A stretch of DNA of 64,000 nt from Alcanivorax sediminis (GCF_009601165.1 NZ_WIRE01000001.1:3038001-3102000); one strand, 5' to 3'; positions 40,267 through 50,020 are shown, counted from the first letter of the stretch. The notes: a model not told the origin generated them from the letters alone. Numbers and translations: made by a program.

Positions 40267-40501
40267 TCAGGTCCATCCATGTGACCAACGCAACCGCCAG
40301 ACCAGGCGAGAGCCTCAATGCGACTCAATTCACATTCTCAATTGCGAAACATTATAGGCGCGTGTCCATATATTCCAATGCAAAAGTGACATTTGAATGT
40401 CATTCGCTGCATCCAGAAAGCAATATTAGACACGCCATTCAATCGGCAATCCGTGCTGGCCAGCACACAATCTTGACCTTTTTTCGTTCTATTACATTCT
40501 G

Positions 40502-40990
40502 ATATCCGACGCCCGCGCACCAGGGGTTGAACTCCTCCCCTCCCCCTGTAGGAGCTATGCTTGCCATGGCGATCCGGCCGCAGGCCGACGGGCAAGAGCC
40601 CGTAAACCATCGTCATGCGAGCATGGACTCCTACAAGTGAAGCACCCGCGCACCGGGGGTTGAACTCCTCTCCTCCCCCTGTAGGAGCTATGCTCGCCAT
40701 GGCGATCCGGCCGCAGGCCGGCGGGCAAGAGCCCGTAAACCATCGTCATGCGAGCATGGACTCCTACAAGTGAAGCACCCGCGCACCGGGGTTTGAACTC
40801 CTCTCCTCCCCCTGTAGGAGCTATGCTCGCCATGGCGATCCGGCCGCAGGCCGACGGGCAAGAGCCCGTAAACCATCGTCATGCGAGCATGGACTCCTAC
40901 AAGTGAAGCACCCGCGCACCGGGGGTTGAACTCCTCTCCTCCCCCTGTAGGAGCTATGCTCGCCATGGCGATCCGGCCGCAGGCCGGCGG
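40502..40990. repeat. Tandem REP-doublet array, four starts at exactly 133-bp spacing
   Basis: GTAGGAG occurs at 40548, 40681, 40814 and 40947. Each unit carries the REP core with CGATCCGGCCGCAGGCC, a GGGCAAGAGCCC hairpin, the inverted core ending ACTCCTAC, and a spacer containing GCACCCGCGCACC and GGGGTTGAACTCCTC. The last copy is cut off at the 3' end of the MBL gene (stop at 40992-40994), so the array abuts a stop codon. The 40267-40501 stretch before it is AT-richer and holds no gene I can support. Confidence 0.88.
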
Positions 40991-40991
40991 C

Positions 40992-42425
40992 TCACCCTTC
41001 GGGGCAAACCACCTCAACCGGCAGCCCCCACCGCTCATACTGTTCTTCCAGTGCACTCTTCAGCCCCGCCTTGGCCTCCGGGTCGCCATGCACTACTCGC
41101 ACTTGCCGTGGTTTGTCTTCCATACCCGCGACAAAATCCAACAGGTCACGCTGATCACCATGGGCGGAATAACCGCTGATGGAGGTCACAGGCAATGCAA
41201 TGGCATACCGCTCACCATCCAGCGTCACCTCGCCCCCCTGCCCCTCCTGCTGAATGGTTCGCCCCGGCGTCCCCCTGGCCTGGTAACCCACAAACAACAG
41301 GTTGTGCCGGGCATCTTCCAGCATGGCTTTCAGGTAATTCACGATCCGCCCGCCCGCACACATGCCGCTGGCCGCGATCACCACCGCAGGCCGGGCACTG
41401 TCCGCCAGATGCCTCACCATACGCATGTGGGCATCATGATCATCCACTGTCAGCATCTGATCAAAGCTCAATGGTTGACGCCCCTCATCCAGCCGCTCCC
41501 GTGCCTCCATATCCCAGAATGCATCCAGCTCCCGGTACACCTGGGTAAACCGGCTGGCGAGCGGTGAATCGAGCACAATGGGTAGCTCATCCCAATCAAG
41601 GTGCTCATTCAGCGGTGCTGAACGGTGACGATGAATCAGCCCTTCCAGCTCATACAGCAACTCCTGCGTACGGCCAATGCTGAACGCAGGAATCAGCAAG
41701 GTGCCTTTGTCCTCCATGGAGCGCACCAGCGCACGCTCAAGCCGGGCAGAGCGCGCCGCCCTGCCCTCATGAAAACGATCCCCGTAGGTACTCTCGATCA
41801 CCAGGCAGTCCGCCCGGTAGGGAGACTGAGCCGAGCGAAGAATCGGCGCCAGCCTGGCCCCCAGATCCCCTGAAAACACCGTCACATGCCCCTGCGAATC
41901 CCGACAGGACACCGACGCAGAGCCCAGAATATGCCCGGCAGGCAGCAGCTGGATAAAGGCCTTTTCATCACCCAGCGCCAACCCGGTCCACGCTTCATAA
42001 GGCACCGGCACCAGCCGCTGGTCCAGCAAGCGCAGAAAGGCGTCTACCTGTTCCGGCTGGCGGCTGATCCCCAGCCGGAACGCATCTTCCAGCACAATCG
42101 GCAACAACCGCGCCGAAGGCTCGCTGCAATACACTGGGCCGTCATACCCCGCCGCAAACAGCCACGGCAGCCGCCCCACGTGATCAATATGCACATGGGT
42201 CAGCACCACCGCCTGAATCCGGGAAATATCGAAATCAATAGAAAGATCTGACGCAGACGCGCCAGCCGGGCCGGCATCGCGGCCCTGAAACAACCCACAG
42301 TCAATCAGCATAGACGCCGACTCACCCACCACCCACTCATGGGCAGAGCCCGTCACCCCCTGCACCGCACCGTGGTGCACTACAAACGGAAAGCCCCCAT
42401 CCCGGAGCGCATCACGACAATCCAT
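40992..42425 (-). CDS. MBL-fold/beta-CASP RNA-processing-type metallohydrolase
   Basis: The 477-residue protein has the metallo-beta-lactamase motif THVHIDHVGRLP (HxHxDH), further motifs SGDLGARLAPIL and STYGDR, a beta-CASP region (IPAFSIGRTQELLYEL) and the C-terminal RMMBL-type SGYSAHGDQRDLL. Such enzymes are exo/endoribonucleases related to CPSF. I start at the ATG at 42425; a start at 42491 adds residues without family resemblance. It lies inside a sugar-biosynthesis cluster, bordered by REP sequences at both ends, and has no evident link to it. Confidence 0.82.
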   Translation of the reverse strand: MDCRDALRDGGFPFVVHHGAVQGVTGSAHEWVVGESASMLIDCGLFQGRDAGPAGASASDLSIDFDISRIQAVVLTHVHIDHVGRLPWLFAAGYDGPVYCSEPSARLLPIVLEDAFRLGISRQPEQVDAFLRLLDQRLVPVPYEAWTGLALGDEKAFIQLLPAGHILGSASVSCRDSQGHVTVFSGDLGARLAPILRSAQSPYRADCLVIESTYGDRFHEGRAARSARLERALVRSMEDKGTLLIPAFSIGRTQELLYELEGLIHRHRSAPLNEHLDWDELPIVLDSPLASRFTQVYRELDAFWDMEARERLDEGRQPLSFDQMLTVDDHDAHMRMVRHLADSARPAVVIAASGMCAGGRIVNYLKAMLEDARHNLLFVGYQARGTPGRTIQQEGQGGEVTLDGERYAIALPVTSISGYSAHGDQRDLLDFVAGMEDKPRQVRVVHGDPEAKAGLKSALEEQYERWGLPVEVVCPEG

Positions 42426-42554
42426 GTCTTTTAACCCCGCTTCATGCGACACGCTGCTCGCAGCCGCGCACAGGCCCATGCTTTTATACACACCCCATCC
42501 TGGGGCAGCCTTAAACTTACCTCAGTAAAAGCATCACTCGCAGCGCGCTGCCCT

Positions 42555-42645
42555 TCCATCGCCATGCAAGCATAGGCTCCTACAAAAACCGGCAAACCTC
42601 CGCTGCAGGAGCCATGCTTGCATGGCGATCCGGCCGAAGGCCGCA
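42555..42645. repeat. REP doublet upstream of the MBL gene
   Basis: CGCCATGCAAGCATAGGCTCCTAC (42562-42585 region) and GCAGGAGCCATGCTTGCATG with CGATCCGGCC (42603-42632) form an outward-facing pair of the same family as the arrays. Confidence 0.75.
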
Positions 42646-42669
42646 GGCGCAAGCCTGCTCTCTCATCAC

Positions 42670-43845
42670 CTAAAGCGTCGCCAACTCCATCACCTTTTTC
42701 AACACATCACAGGTTCGAGCAATCTCATCCGCCGTCAACGTAGGATGCACCAGAAACATCAGCGAGGTCTCCCCCAGCTCCCGTGCCACCGGCAGCCGCT
42801 CCTCCGGCCCGAGGCCAAGATCCGCAAATGCCTTCTCCAGATAGACCTCACTGCAAGACCCGGAAAAACACGGCACCCCACAGGCGGCAATCTCATTCAT
42901 GATCCGGTCACGGTCCCAACCCGCAGACAACGCATCCGGCTCAACAAACACATAGCACTTGTAGCCCGCATGGCCAATCTCCGCTGGCACCTCAGGCACC
43001 CGCAGGCCGGTGCAGGAACGCGCAGCATCCCAGATCGCCTCGCACTTGGCCCGGCGCAGCTGCGTCCATAGCGCCATGCGCTTCAACTGAATACGGCCAA
43101 TGGCAGCCTGCATCTCCGTCATCCGCCAGTTAGTGCCCACACTCTCATGCAACCAGCGGAAACCCGGCGCATGCTCACGCTCATACACCGCCTCCCAGCT
43201 CTTGCCATGATCCTTGAAACTCCACATGCGCGACCAAAGTGCACGGTCATTACAGGTAACCATGCCCCCTTCCCCGCCGGTGCTCATGATCTTGTCCTGG
43301 CAAAACGACCAACAACCCACATGGCCAAGGCCACCCACCGGCTTGCCCTTGTACGTTGCGCCATGGGCCTGGGCACAATCCTCAATCACATAAAGACCAT
43401 GCTGTTCTGCCAGCGCCATCATGCCATCCATATCACAGGGCCAGCCGGCCAGGTGCACACAAATCATGGCCTTGGTCTTCGGAGTAATCACCGCCGCCAC
43501 CGTTTCAGGCGTAATGTTCTGGCTATCCGCATCCACATCTGCAAACACCGGCGTTGCCCCGGCATTGATTACCGACGTGGCAGAGGCCAGAAAGGTACGC
43601 GGCGTCACCACCACCTCATCCCCCGCACCAATTCCCAACCCCTTCAACGCCAGATCCAGCGCCAGAGTGCCGTTGGCCACCGCAATGGCATACTCGGCAC
43701 CAGCAAAGGCGGCAAACTCGCGCTCGAATTCACGGCCCTCCTGACCAGTCCAGTAATTCACCTTGTTGGAAAGCAATACGCGAGACACCGCATCGGCTTC
43801 TTCCTGGGTAAAGGAAGGCCAGGGAGAGAAAGGGCCGTTAAGCAT
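42670..43845 (-). CDS. DegT-family aminotransferase, PglE/WbpE-like
   Basis: The 391-residue PLP enzyme opens NGPFSPWPSFTQEEADAVSRVL and has GAEYAIAVANGTLALDLALKGLG, VIEDCAQAHGATYKGKPVGG and the aldimine lysine in SFCQDKIMSTGGEGG. It should aminate the UDP-4-keto sugar produced by the WbpM-type dehydratase. It is the first product-side gene of a PglE-PglD-PglC set read on the minus strand. Confidence 0.85.
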   Translation of the reverse strand: MLNGPFSPWPSFTQEEADAVSRVLLSNKVNYWTGQEGREFEREFAAFAGAEYAIAVANGTLALDLALKGLGIGAGDEVVVTPRTFLASATSVINAGATPVFADVDADSQNITPETVAAVITPKTKAMICVHLAGWPCDMDGMMALAEQHGLYVIEDCAQAHGATYKGKPVGGLGHVGCWSFCQDKIMSTGGEGGMVTCNDRALWSRMWSFKDHGKSWEAVYEREHAPGFRWLHESVGTNWRMTEMQAAIGRIQLKRMALWTQLRRAKCEAIWDAARSCTGLRVPEVPAEIGHAGYKCYVFVEPDALSAGWDRDRIMNEIAACGVPCFSGSCSEVYLEKAFADLGLGPEERLPVARELGETSLMFLVHPTLTADEIARTCDVLKKVMELATL

Positions 43846-43847
43846 AA

Positions 43848-44480
43848 TCAGATAAACTCAGGTAGTTCTTTGAATGGCTTGGCGGGTGAGCCTATATAAA
43901 CCCTATTTGGCTCAGCGTCCTTGGTAAGGACACCTCCCATACCCAGCATTGAACCAGAAGACATCACGACCCCCTGCCTGATAGCTGCGCCTGTTCCAAC
44001 CTCAACGCCAGACTCCAAGGTCACATTTCCAGAGAGAGCAACCATTGGAGCGACAGTTACAAAGTCTTCAATAACATCATCGTGCCCAACAGTAACATTC
44101 AGGTTGAGTATCACATGGCGACCGATTTTAATATCGACTGTGGCCATACAGCCCGCGCAAATAAGTGCCCCTTCACCAATTACTACACTGTCATCCATCT
44201 TGACGGAGGGGTGGACTAATGTCGTAAATTTATCCATGCCCTCTGCGTCAAGCCTTTCAACAACCCTGCGCCTTACACGCGGATTACCAATCGCTACTAC
44301 AAACTCAGCGTCAGGATAATCTACCCATGTAGAGGAATGCCCAAGTACCGCGTAATCACCTTTCCTGCCGGGCTCAATACCATCATCAAGAAAACCCAAT
44401 ACTGAACGGCCGCATTCCTTTGCAAGCCAAGCGATCTCTCGGCCGAAACCGCCAAATCCAATGACAACAACCGGTTTCAT
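43848..44480 (-). CDS. UDP-4-amino-sugar N-acetyltransferase, PglD/NeuD family
   Basis: The 210-residue product has an N-terminal Rossmann-like part (VVIGFGGFGREIAWLA) and a left-handed beta-helix of hexapeptides (LICAGCMATVDIKIG, VILNLNVTVGHDDVI, VGTGAAIRQGVVMSSG), as in PglD. It acetylates the 4-amino group to give UDP-diNAcBac or a related sugar. It overlaps the sugar transferase upstream by four bases. Confidence 0.88.
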   Translation of the reverse strand: MKPVVVIGFGGFGREIAWLAKECGRSVLGFLDDGIEPGRKGDYAVLGHSSTWVDYPDAEFVVAIGNPRVRRRVVERLDAEGMDKFTTLVHPSVKMDDSVVIGEGALICAGCMATVDIKIGRHVILNLNVTVGHDDVIEDFVTVAPMVALSGNVTLESGVEVGTGAAIRQGVVMSSGSMLGMGGVLTKDAEPNRVYIGSPAKPFKELPEFI

Positions 44481-45109
44481 GCTTTCTCCCTGTAAGAATC
44501 CGTATTGGTTTTTCGACAGTTCTCACCTTCAAACCTGGACATAGTTGCCTCACCCTCCTGGCTGATGCCATCTCGCCTTACCACCTTCCACATGGTAAGA
44601 AACAGGATTTTGACATCCAGCCACAGAGTACGGTTGTCCACATACCACACATCCAGCTCGAACTTGTCTTCCCAGCTCAATGCATTGCGGCCATTAATCT
44701 GGGCCCAGCCGGTAATCCCCGGGCGCACCTCATGCCGGCGCGCCTGGCGATCTGAATACAGAGGAAGATATTCCATCAACAAAGGGCGTGGCCCTACAAG
44801 GCTCATATCCCCCTTCAGCACGTTCCAGAGTTCAGGCAGCTCATCCAGACTACTGGAACGAAGAAACTGACCAATGCCTGTCAGTCGATCCGCATCCGGC
44901 AGCAGGTCACCGCTGGCATCACGGGCATCCGTCATGGTCCGAAATTTGGCCATTGCAAAGGGACGGCCATCCATTCCGGGGCGAACCTGCCGAAACAGCA
45001 CCGGGCTACCCAGTTTCACCCTGACCAGCAAGGCCAACAGCAAAATCAACGGGCCAAGCACCAGCAGTCCACACAGGGCACCCACGATATCCATCAACCG
45101 TTTCATCAC
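44477..45109 (-). CDS. Small phosphoglycosyl transferase, PglC type
   Basis: The 210-residue monotopic enzyme starts MMKRLMDIVGALCGLLVLGPLILLLALLVRV (re-entrant helix) and has GRPFAMAKFRTMTD, SLDELPELWNVLKGDMSLVGPRPLL and RHEVRPGITGWAQINGRN, the full family signature without extra membrane helices. It loads the diNAcBac-like sugar phosphate on undecaprenyl phosphate for the capsule repeat unit. Confidence 0.9.
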   Translation of the reverse strand: MMKRLMDIVGALCGLLVLGPLILLLALLVRVKLGSPVLFRQVRPGMDGRPFAMAKFRTMTDARDASGDLLPDADRLTGIGQFLRSSSLDELPELWNVLKGDMSLVGPRPLLMEYLPLYSDRQARRHEVRPGITGWAQINGRNALSWEDKFELDVWYVDNRTLWLDVKILFLTMWKVVRRDGISQEGEATMSRFEGENCRKTNTDSYREKA

Positions 45110-46233
45110 AGCCCCATTTCCTTGAGCATTACCGCATTCACCTTATGCACATCGTACTTCTCTTCGGCAATCTGACGTGATCGTCCCCCCATTGAGACAA
45201 CACGATCCGGGTTTTCAATCAGCTTCATCATGGCATCCGCCAGCGCTGCAACGTCCTGCACCGGCACAAGATATCCGTTATCGCCATCAACCACAGTTTC
45301 CCGACATCCTGGAGCATCGGTAGTAATAACAGCCCGCCCCATGGCCATGGCCTCCAGCACGGTGCGTGGCGTTCCTTCACGGTAAGAAGGCAACACGTAC
45401 ACACTGCTATCTGCAATTGCCGGGCGAACATCTGCAAGCTTGCCAAGAAACTCCACCGTACCCGTTGCCACCCACTCATCCAGCTCAGACTGGTGTATCG
45501 CATCCGGATTATCATCAATCCAGCCCACCAGCCGGAACACCGCATCAGGATACTGCGCTTTTACCAAAGCAGCGGCTTGGGCGTACTCACGCACGCCCTT
45601 GTCACCGAGAAGCCGGGCAATCAAAAGAAATGACGGCGGCTCAGGCAGCGGCGACACCCCGTACTCCGCCACATCGACACCAGAGCCATTCACCACACGG
45701 GAAGGAATGGCGGGCTTCAATAGACCCAACTGCCTGAACAGGGCCTCATCATCCGGGTTCTGGAAGAACACCAACCGATTGCGAGACAGAGAAAACCGAT
45801 ACAACTGCTGAATCAAAGCACGCAACAGCTTGCGCAGCCCTGTCGCCTCACCGGTAAAGGCATACCCCAAACCAGTAATCAGGGCAAAGCGATGGCGAAC
45901 CCCACTCAACCAGGCCGCCAGGGTGCCGTAAATGACCGGCTTGATCGTGTAGCCAAGTACATAATCAGCCCGGATCCGTCCCATCAGTTTGCGCAATGCC
46001 TGCACAGCAGCAAGATCCCTCACTGGATTCAAACCGGTACGCTCAAGCGGGATATCGTGAACCGTTACCCCCAAACCGGAAAGGCGTGCAGCAATATCGG
46101 ATTCAGCATCAAGCCCTGGCACCGCCACATGTACCGTGCATCCCGTCTCAATCAGCGCCTCAATCAACGGACCACGAAACTTGATCAATGAATCCGGGAA
46201 ACTGGCCACCAGCAAAAAAACCGGCTTTGTCAT
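45106..46233 (-). CDS. Glycosyltransferase family 4
   Basis: The 375-residue GT-B enzyme has SFPDSLIKFRGPLIEAL, an FLLIARLLGDKGVREYAQAA nucleotide-domain motif and VLPSYREGTPRTVLEAMAMGRAVITT, with the E-x7-E pattern. By resemblance to PglA/WbpH-like enzymes acting beside PglC, it probably adds the second sugar of the unit. It overlaps the genes on both sides by four bases. Confidence 0.88.
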   Translation of the reverse strand: MTKPVFLLVASFPDSLIKFRGPLIEALIETGCTVHVAVPGLDAESDIAARLSGLGVTVHDIPLERTGLNPVRDLAAVQALRKLMGRIRADYVLGYTIKPVIYGTLAAWLSGVRHRFALITGLGYAFTGEATGLRKLLRALIQQLYRFSLSRNRLVFFQNPDDEALFRQLGLLKPAIPSRVVNGSGVDVAEYGVSPLPEPPSFLLIARLLGDKGVREYAQAAALVKAQYPDAVFRLVGWIDDNPDAIHQSELDEWVATGTVEFLGKLADVRPAIADSSVYVLPSYREGTPRTVLEAMAMGRAVITTDAPGCRETVVDGDNGYLVPVQDVAALADAMMKLIENPDRVVSMGGRSRQIAEEKYDVHKVNAVMLKEMGL

Positions 46234-47408
46234 CGGTTGCTCCCTTCAATAGCCGGAGCGTCAGACTCGGCTGGGTACCGTGAACGGCCAATCACCGAAA
46301 TCAGCAAAAAAATCAGCATGGGAGCAAACATCCATTTTTGTCGCAGGGCGATACCCAGGTTCGCCGTCGTCATCGCCAGAATCAGCCAGGCACACAGCGA
46401 GTAAATCCAGAGGAACATCCTGTTGTGAGCCCTCAAATAAGGGGGCAACGGTTTCTTGATCAACGCCCAGGTACCGGCAACAAACAGGAACAACAAGATG
46501 GTGTTATCCAGCGCCGCCGCCAAAAAGAACAGATTGCGGGCCTCAATCAGCGTGGGGCGGAACAGGTAGGTAAACATTTTTTCAGGCAATGACATATTCG
46601 AAATATCAACAGCACCGCCGCCCTTTAAATTGGCGCCCTCTCTTCCCTCAATGAAATCAGAAACATCACTAAGCCTACCCCCTTCAACACCTGAATAATC
46701 AAGAGCCAACGGGACTAAAAAAGCAGAAACAAGAAGCGCTAACCCACCAATAATGACACGTTGAGGCCATGTAATCCCACGCCGAAAAAGAAAAGAAACA
46801 GCAAAAGCGGCCCCAACCATTCCGGCAATATGCGGCCGCACAATAAAAAGCAGTAAAAACGGGACGATTGCATACCCCCACCTTTTATTTAAGTTAAAAG
46901 AAACCCACAAAATCATACATATTGAGAAAAATGACACTGAATCTTTCCCAAGCCCTACTGACCAGAAGTTCAATGATGGCAAAAGAGGAATCATTGCTAT
47001 AAACCAGCTCCACCACCCGCCCTCTGTGGCCATCACCTCCTTAAGAGAACTGTAAAAAGCGACAACTCCTAAATAGCCCAAAAATGCAAAAGTTAAGGAA
47101 CAGGCTAAAAATGGGTACCCTAAACCCACACTTAAAAAAGAAACACCGACCCTTACAGCATGCGTACCCAAAGAAAAAGATGGTTCATTAAAGCTATGCA
47201 AGTAATATTCCCTTGCGTCACCCCCATTGGCCACAACAAACATCGCATAAGCCACAGCAAACAAGGAATGCCAAACATAAAGAACTGCGGCATATGAAAT
47301 CGATACTTTGAAAAAACGAGCAACCAGAGGAATAGTAAGCGCCCCTGCCATGACGACATTCATCACATACAGCAACTCATAACTTTCCGTATATAGCTGA
47401 ATAGGCAT
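46230..47408 (-). CDS. Polysaccharide polymerase, EpsG/Wzy-like membrane protein
   Basis: The 392-residue polytopic protein has about ten hydrophobic helices, a periplasmic loop around residues 235-270, and a PHIAGMVGAAFAVSFL segment like EpsG/Wzy. The start is ATG at 47408; a TTG two codons upstream overlaps the previous stop. It is the only polymerase-like gene in the window. Base composition is clearly more AT-rich than the flanking wza-wzc or pgl-like genes, as expected for serotype-specific genes. Confidence 0.75.
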   Translation of the reverse strand: MPIQLYTESYELLYVMNVVMAGALTIPLVARFFKVSISYAAVLYVWHSLFAVAYAMFVVANGGDAREYYLHSFNEPSFSLGTHAVRVGVSFLSVGLGYPFLACSLTFAFLGYLGVVAFYSSLKEVMATEGGWWSWFIAMIPLLPSLNFWSVGLGKDSVSFFSICMILWVSFNLNKRWGYAIVPFLLLFIVRPHIAGMVGAAFAVSFLFRRGITWPQRVIIGGLALLVSAFLVPLALDYSGVEGGRLSDVSDFIEGREGANLKGGGAVDISNMSLPEKMFTYLFRPTLIEARNLFFLAAALDNTILLFLFVAGTWALIKKPLPPYLRAHNRMFLWIYSLCAWLILAMTTANLGIALRQKWMFAPMLIFLLISVIGRSRYPAESDAPAIEGSNR

Positions 47409-47410
47409 TA

Positions 47411-48544
47411 TCAACTACGATCAGATCCAATATTTTGGTAAATTTCTCGATACACTGACACAACGCTCTCAATCGAGAAACCATTTAATATCCTGTCTCT
47501 ATTTCTTATAGCAATATTTTTTCTTTCATGGCCCGAAAGTGAAAACATCAAAAGCATATTCTCAACCAACTCGCCAACATCTCTCGACTTGGAAACAAAC
47601 CTCGCATCATCAAGAAGAAATGATGCATCCCCTACATCGGTTACAACACAAGGCAGCCCGGAAAGCATGGCCTCACCCAAAACATTAGGGAACCCTTCAG
47701 AGATAGAGTGAAGACAAAAAATGTCAAACCCCGACATCAGCCTGGCCACATCTGAGCGCTGACCAAGCAAGATACACTGGTCGGTTACACCCCATTGTTC
47801 CAGCAAGGCCAAAAGCTCCATATTAGAGCTGTCCAGCCCTCTCCCCACCATTACCAACCTCAAGTTCTGGCGAGTTTTCACCAAAGCACTCAAAGCAGCA
47901 ATCATAGTTGCATGATCTTTTACAGGGTGATAACGACCGACCGTTCCAATTAAAATATCGCCTTCTTCTATTGACAGCTCAGATCTGACCTCATCTCTAC
48001 AGTGCTCATTACCCAAAAAATCATTAACCAAAAAACCATTAGGAACTACCAGGGATTTCTTTTCACAGTATCCAAGCCGTTCATGAGCCAACCGGGATGC
48101 CTCTGCCGCGTAGATAATTTTCCGCGGTATAATATGTGAAAAAAAAGCACATACTCGCCTGAGCAACACCGTTGCCTTATTCCCTGCAAGTTCAATATTG
48201 GTACTTCTCACACACCAGACGACATTTCTTCTGCCGACCAAAAAAGCAGCCAATCCGCCGAGAAAGTCAGCATGATACATCCATGTATGCACCACATCAG
48301 GTTTAATACTTGCGACGATACGAAGAAGATTAAAAAAACAACCAGGGAGTGTCAGCAGGCCCTTTAACCCCAGAGAGCGAACCACAATTCCCCGCGCTGA
48401 AAGCTCCTCGCCTATCCTCCCCTTGGTGGTCAACGAAACAACCATATGCTCAACATTATCAGAGCTATTATTGATTAACCGCTGAAGCATGAGTTCAGCA
48501 CCACCAACATTGAGGCCAACAATAACATGAAGAACTTTAATCAC
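47411..48544 (-). CDS. Glycosyltransferase family 4
   Basis: The 377-residue product opens VLHVIVGLNVGGAELMLQRL (GGAE motif) and has GTVGRYHPVKDHATMIAAL and LHSISEGFPNVLGEAMLSGLPCVVTDVG with the catalytic E-x7-E. It belongs to the capsule glycosyltransferase set in an AT-rich stretch, upstream of the polymerase, with which it is probably coupled. Confidence 0.88.
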   Translation of the reverse strand: MIKVLHVIVGLNVGGAELMLQRLINNSSDNVEHMVVSLTTKGRIGEELSARGIVVRSLGLKGLLTLPGCFFNLLRIVASIKPDVVHTWMYHADFLGGLAAFLVGRRNVVWCVRSTNIELAGNKATVLLRRVCAFFSHIIPRKIIYAAEASRLAHERLGYCEKKSLVVPNGFLVNDFLGNEHCRDEVRSELSIEEGDILIGTVGRYHPVKDHATMIAALSALVKTRQNLRLVMVGRGLDSSNMELLALLEQWGVTDQCILLGQRSDVARLMSGFDIFCLHSISEGFPNVLGEAMLSGLPCVVTDVGDASFLLDDARFVSKSRDVGELVENMLLMFSLSGHERKNIAIRNRDRILNGFSIESVVSVYREIYQNIGSDRS

Positions 48545-48555
48545 TTGCCCGCCTC

Positions 48556-49029
48556 TTATCTATGCCTTTTCTGAACATCGGAGAAAACCACAGATCCAGC
48601 AGGAACCACCATTTCGTCATCAACTCGAAGCGGGCCAATTACCTTGGCGCCAGCACCAATCAACACATTGTCTCCAATCGTAGGAGCACCGAGATTCTTC
48701 CTTGATCCGAAATTTGACCCAATTGTAACGTGGTGAAAAATCACACATCCATCCCCCACAACTGCCAACCCCGAAATAAAAACGCCAAAAAAACCGTGTT
48801 TAAAAACAACGGATTTACCAATCTGCGCGGAGAATGGGACCGAGCAACCAAAGACCAAACTCAGGCCACGAGATAACAAAAGGCACCAAATGTATGGAAT
48901 CCAATAAAACCGCAATGTCTTTTTCTTCAACATCAAACAACGACCAAACCTGTAGTTCACCAATAGCAACACAGCCAAAAGCCCGGCTCTATGATTATTT
49001 TTTATATCGGACTTTATTATTTCAAACAT
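48556..49029 (-). CDS. Serine-acetyltransferase-like LbH transferase
   Basis: The 157-residue protein has the C-terminal beta-helix (VVGDGCVIFHHVTIGSNFGSR, APTIGDNVLIGAGAKVIGPL), which resembles CysE-like sugar O-acetyltransferases. The N-terminal 60 residues are hydrophobic and basic, suggesting membrane association. In this context it likely acetylates a repeat-unit sugar. It overlaps the ATP-grasp gene by eight bases. Confidence 0.75.
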   Translation of the reverse strand: MFEIIKSDIKNNHRAGLLAVLLLVNYRFGRCLMLKKKTLRFYWIPYIWCLLLSRGLSLVFGCSVPFSAQIGKSVVFKHGFFGVFISGLAVVGDGCVIFHHVTIGSNFGSRKNLGAPTIGDNVLIGAGAKVIGPLRVDDEMVVPAGSVVFSDVQKRHR

Positions 49030-50020
49030 CGAACTTTCTCAAGTAATCAATCATCGCTTCAGAGAAACATTTCTGGAGATCACTCCCTCCCTCCGTATAC
49101 GCCCACTTATCCCCCACCATAGAATAAAACCCTGGAGAGTTAACCAGCGTATAGGGGCCAAAATTGGTAGCCTGATACTCTATCAAATAGCAAACCCCCG
49201 ATGAAATTGCGATATCAAGCGAGGCATAGGGGGAATCCAGTCTTCTATAAACATCAGCGGCAAAAGAAAGCACTTCACAGGGGAGATCGCCAGAAACAGG
49301 GAACTCAAACATACCGCTACCACTTGCTTTAAAACTGTTTTTCCTCACCCCTCTCCTCAGGACAAAGTATTTATTGGCAAACACCAGGACTTTATAGTCA
49401 CCAGCAAGGTCTGGAACAAACTGCTGAGAGACACTCAGACACTTCCCTTTATTTCGATAGCTGTATATAGCGTACTCACTAGGTGTCAGCTTTATTTTTC
49501 TAGCAAGATTAATAAGAAACCTCATTAGACCAACGCGAAACTTTCCTCTTACTTTTTTCAGGTCTTGCTCATGTTTAATTAACTCAACCCCTGCACTCCC
49601 GGCACCATTAGACGTTTTAAATACAAAAGGGTACTTTTTGGGGCCTTCATCTTTATGAAGGAAATATGTCCCCTCCAAGCCACCAAACCCCATTTTCTCT
49701 CTGTAAATTTGCTGAAAACCCTTGTTTTCATGCGCCATCAGCACATCCATTGATGGAACTACTTTACAAAACTTGGATGCCAAGTAAATGTGATCTTTGA
49801 CATAGGTTCTTATATCAGGGTCGTCGGATGATGTATAAAAAACAACATCATCAGGCTTTAGATCCAAGCGAGGTATCTGGTCAACAGATATAACCTTCGC
49901 TGCATACCCGGAACACATTAAATCCTCAACTATTTCAGTGGCCGAAAGGGATTTCCAACTGGAGCCCGCGCTACCAAAAAAACCATTAGGCAGTGTTGCC
50001 ACGTAAACATTGGGCTTCAT
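49022..50020 (-). CDS. ATP-grasp-like protein of the capsule locus
   Basis: I start at the ATG at 50020 (332 residues, [17 protein letters not shown]), which overlaps the wzx stop by four bases. The upstream extension to 50272 is a shadow of wzx. Residues about 95-290 have an ATP-grasp pattern: YPFVFKTSNGAGSAGVELI (glycine-rich loop), YAIYSYRNKG, VSQQFVPDLAGDYKVLVFANKY and a metal-binding-like IEYQATNFGPYTL. Such enzymes join carboxylates to amines through acyl phosphates. A plausible role is amidating a uronic acid with an amino compound. The specific substrate is unknown. Confidence 0.7.
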   Translation of the reverse strand: MKPNVYVATLPNGFFGSAGSSWKSLSATEIVEDLMCSGYAAKVISVDQIPRLDLKPDDVVFYTSSDDPDIRTYVKDHIYLASKFCKVVPSMDVLMAHENKGFQQIYREKMGFGGLEGTYFLHKDEGPKKYPFVFKTSNGAGSAGVELIKHEQDLKKVRGKFRVGLMRFLINLARKIKLTPSEYAIYSYRNKGKCLSVSQQFVPDLAGDYKVLVFANKYFVLRRGVRKNSFKASGSGMFEFPVSGDLPCEVLSFAADVYRRLDSPYASLDIAISSGVCYLIEYQATNFGPYTLVNSPGFYSMVGDKWAYTEGGSDLQKCFSEAMIDYLRKFDV

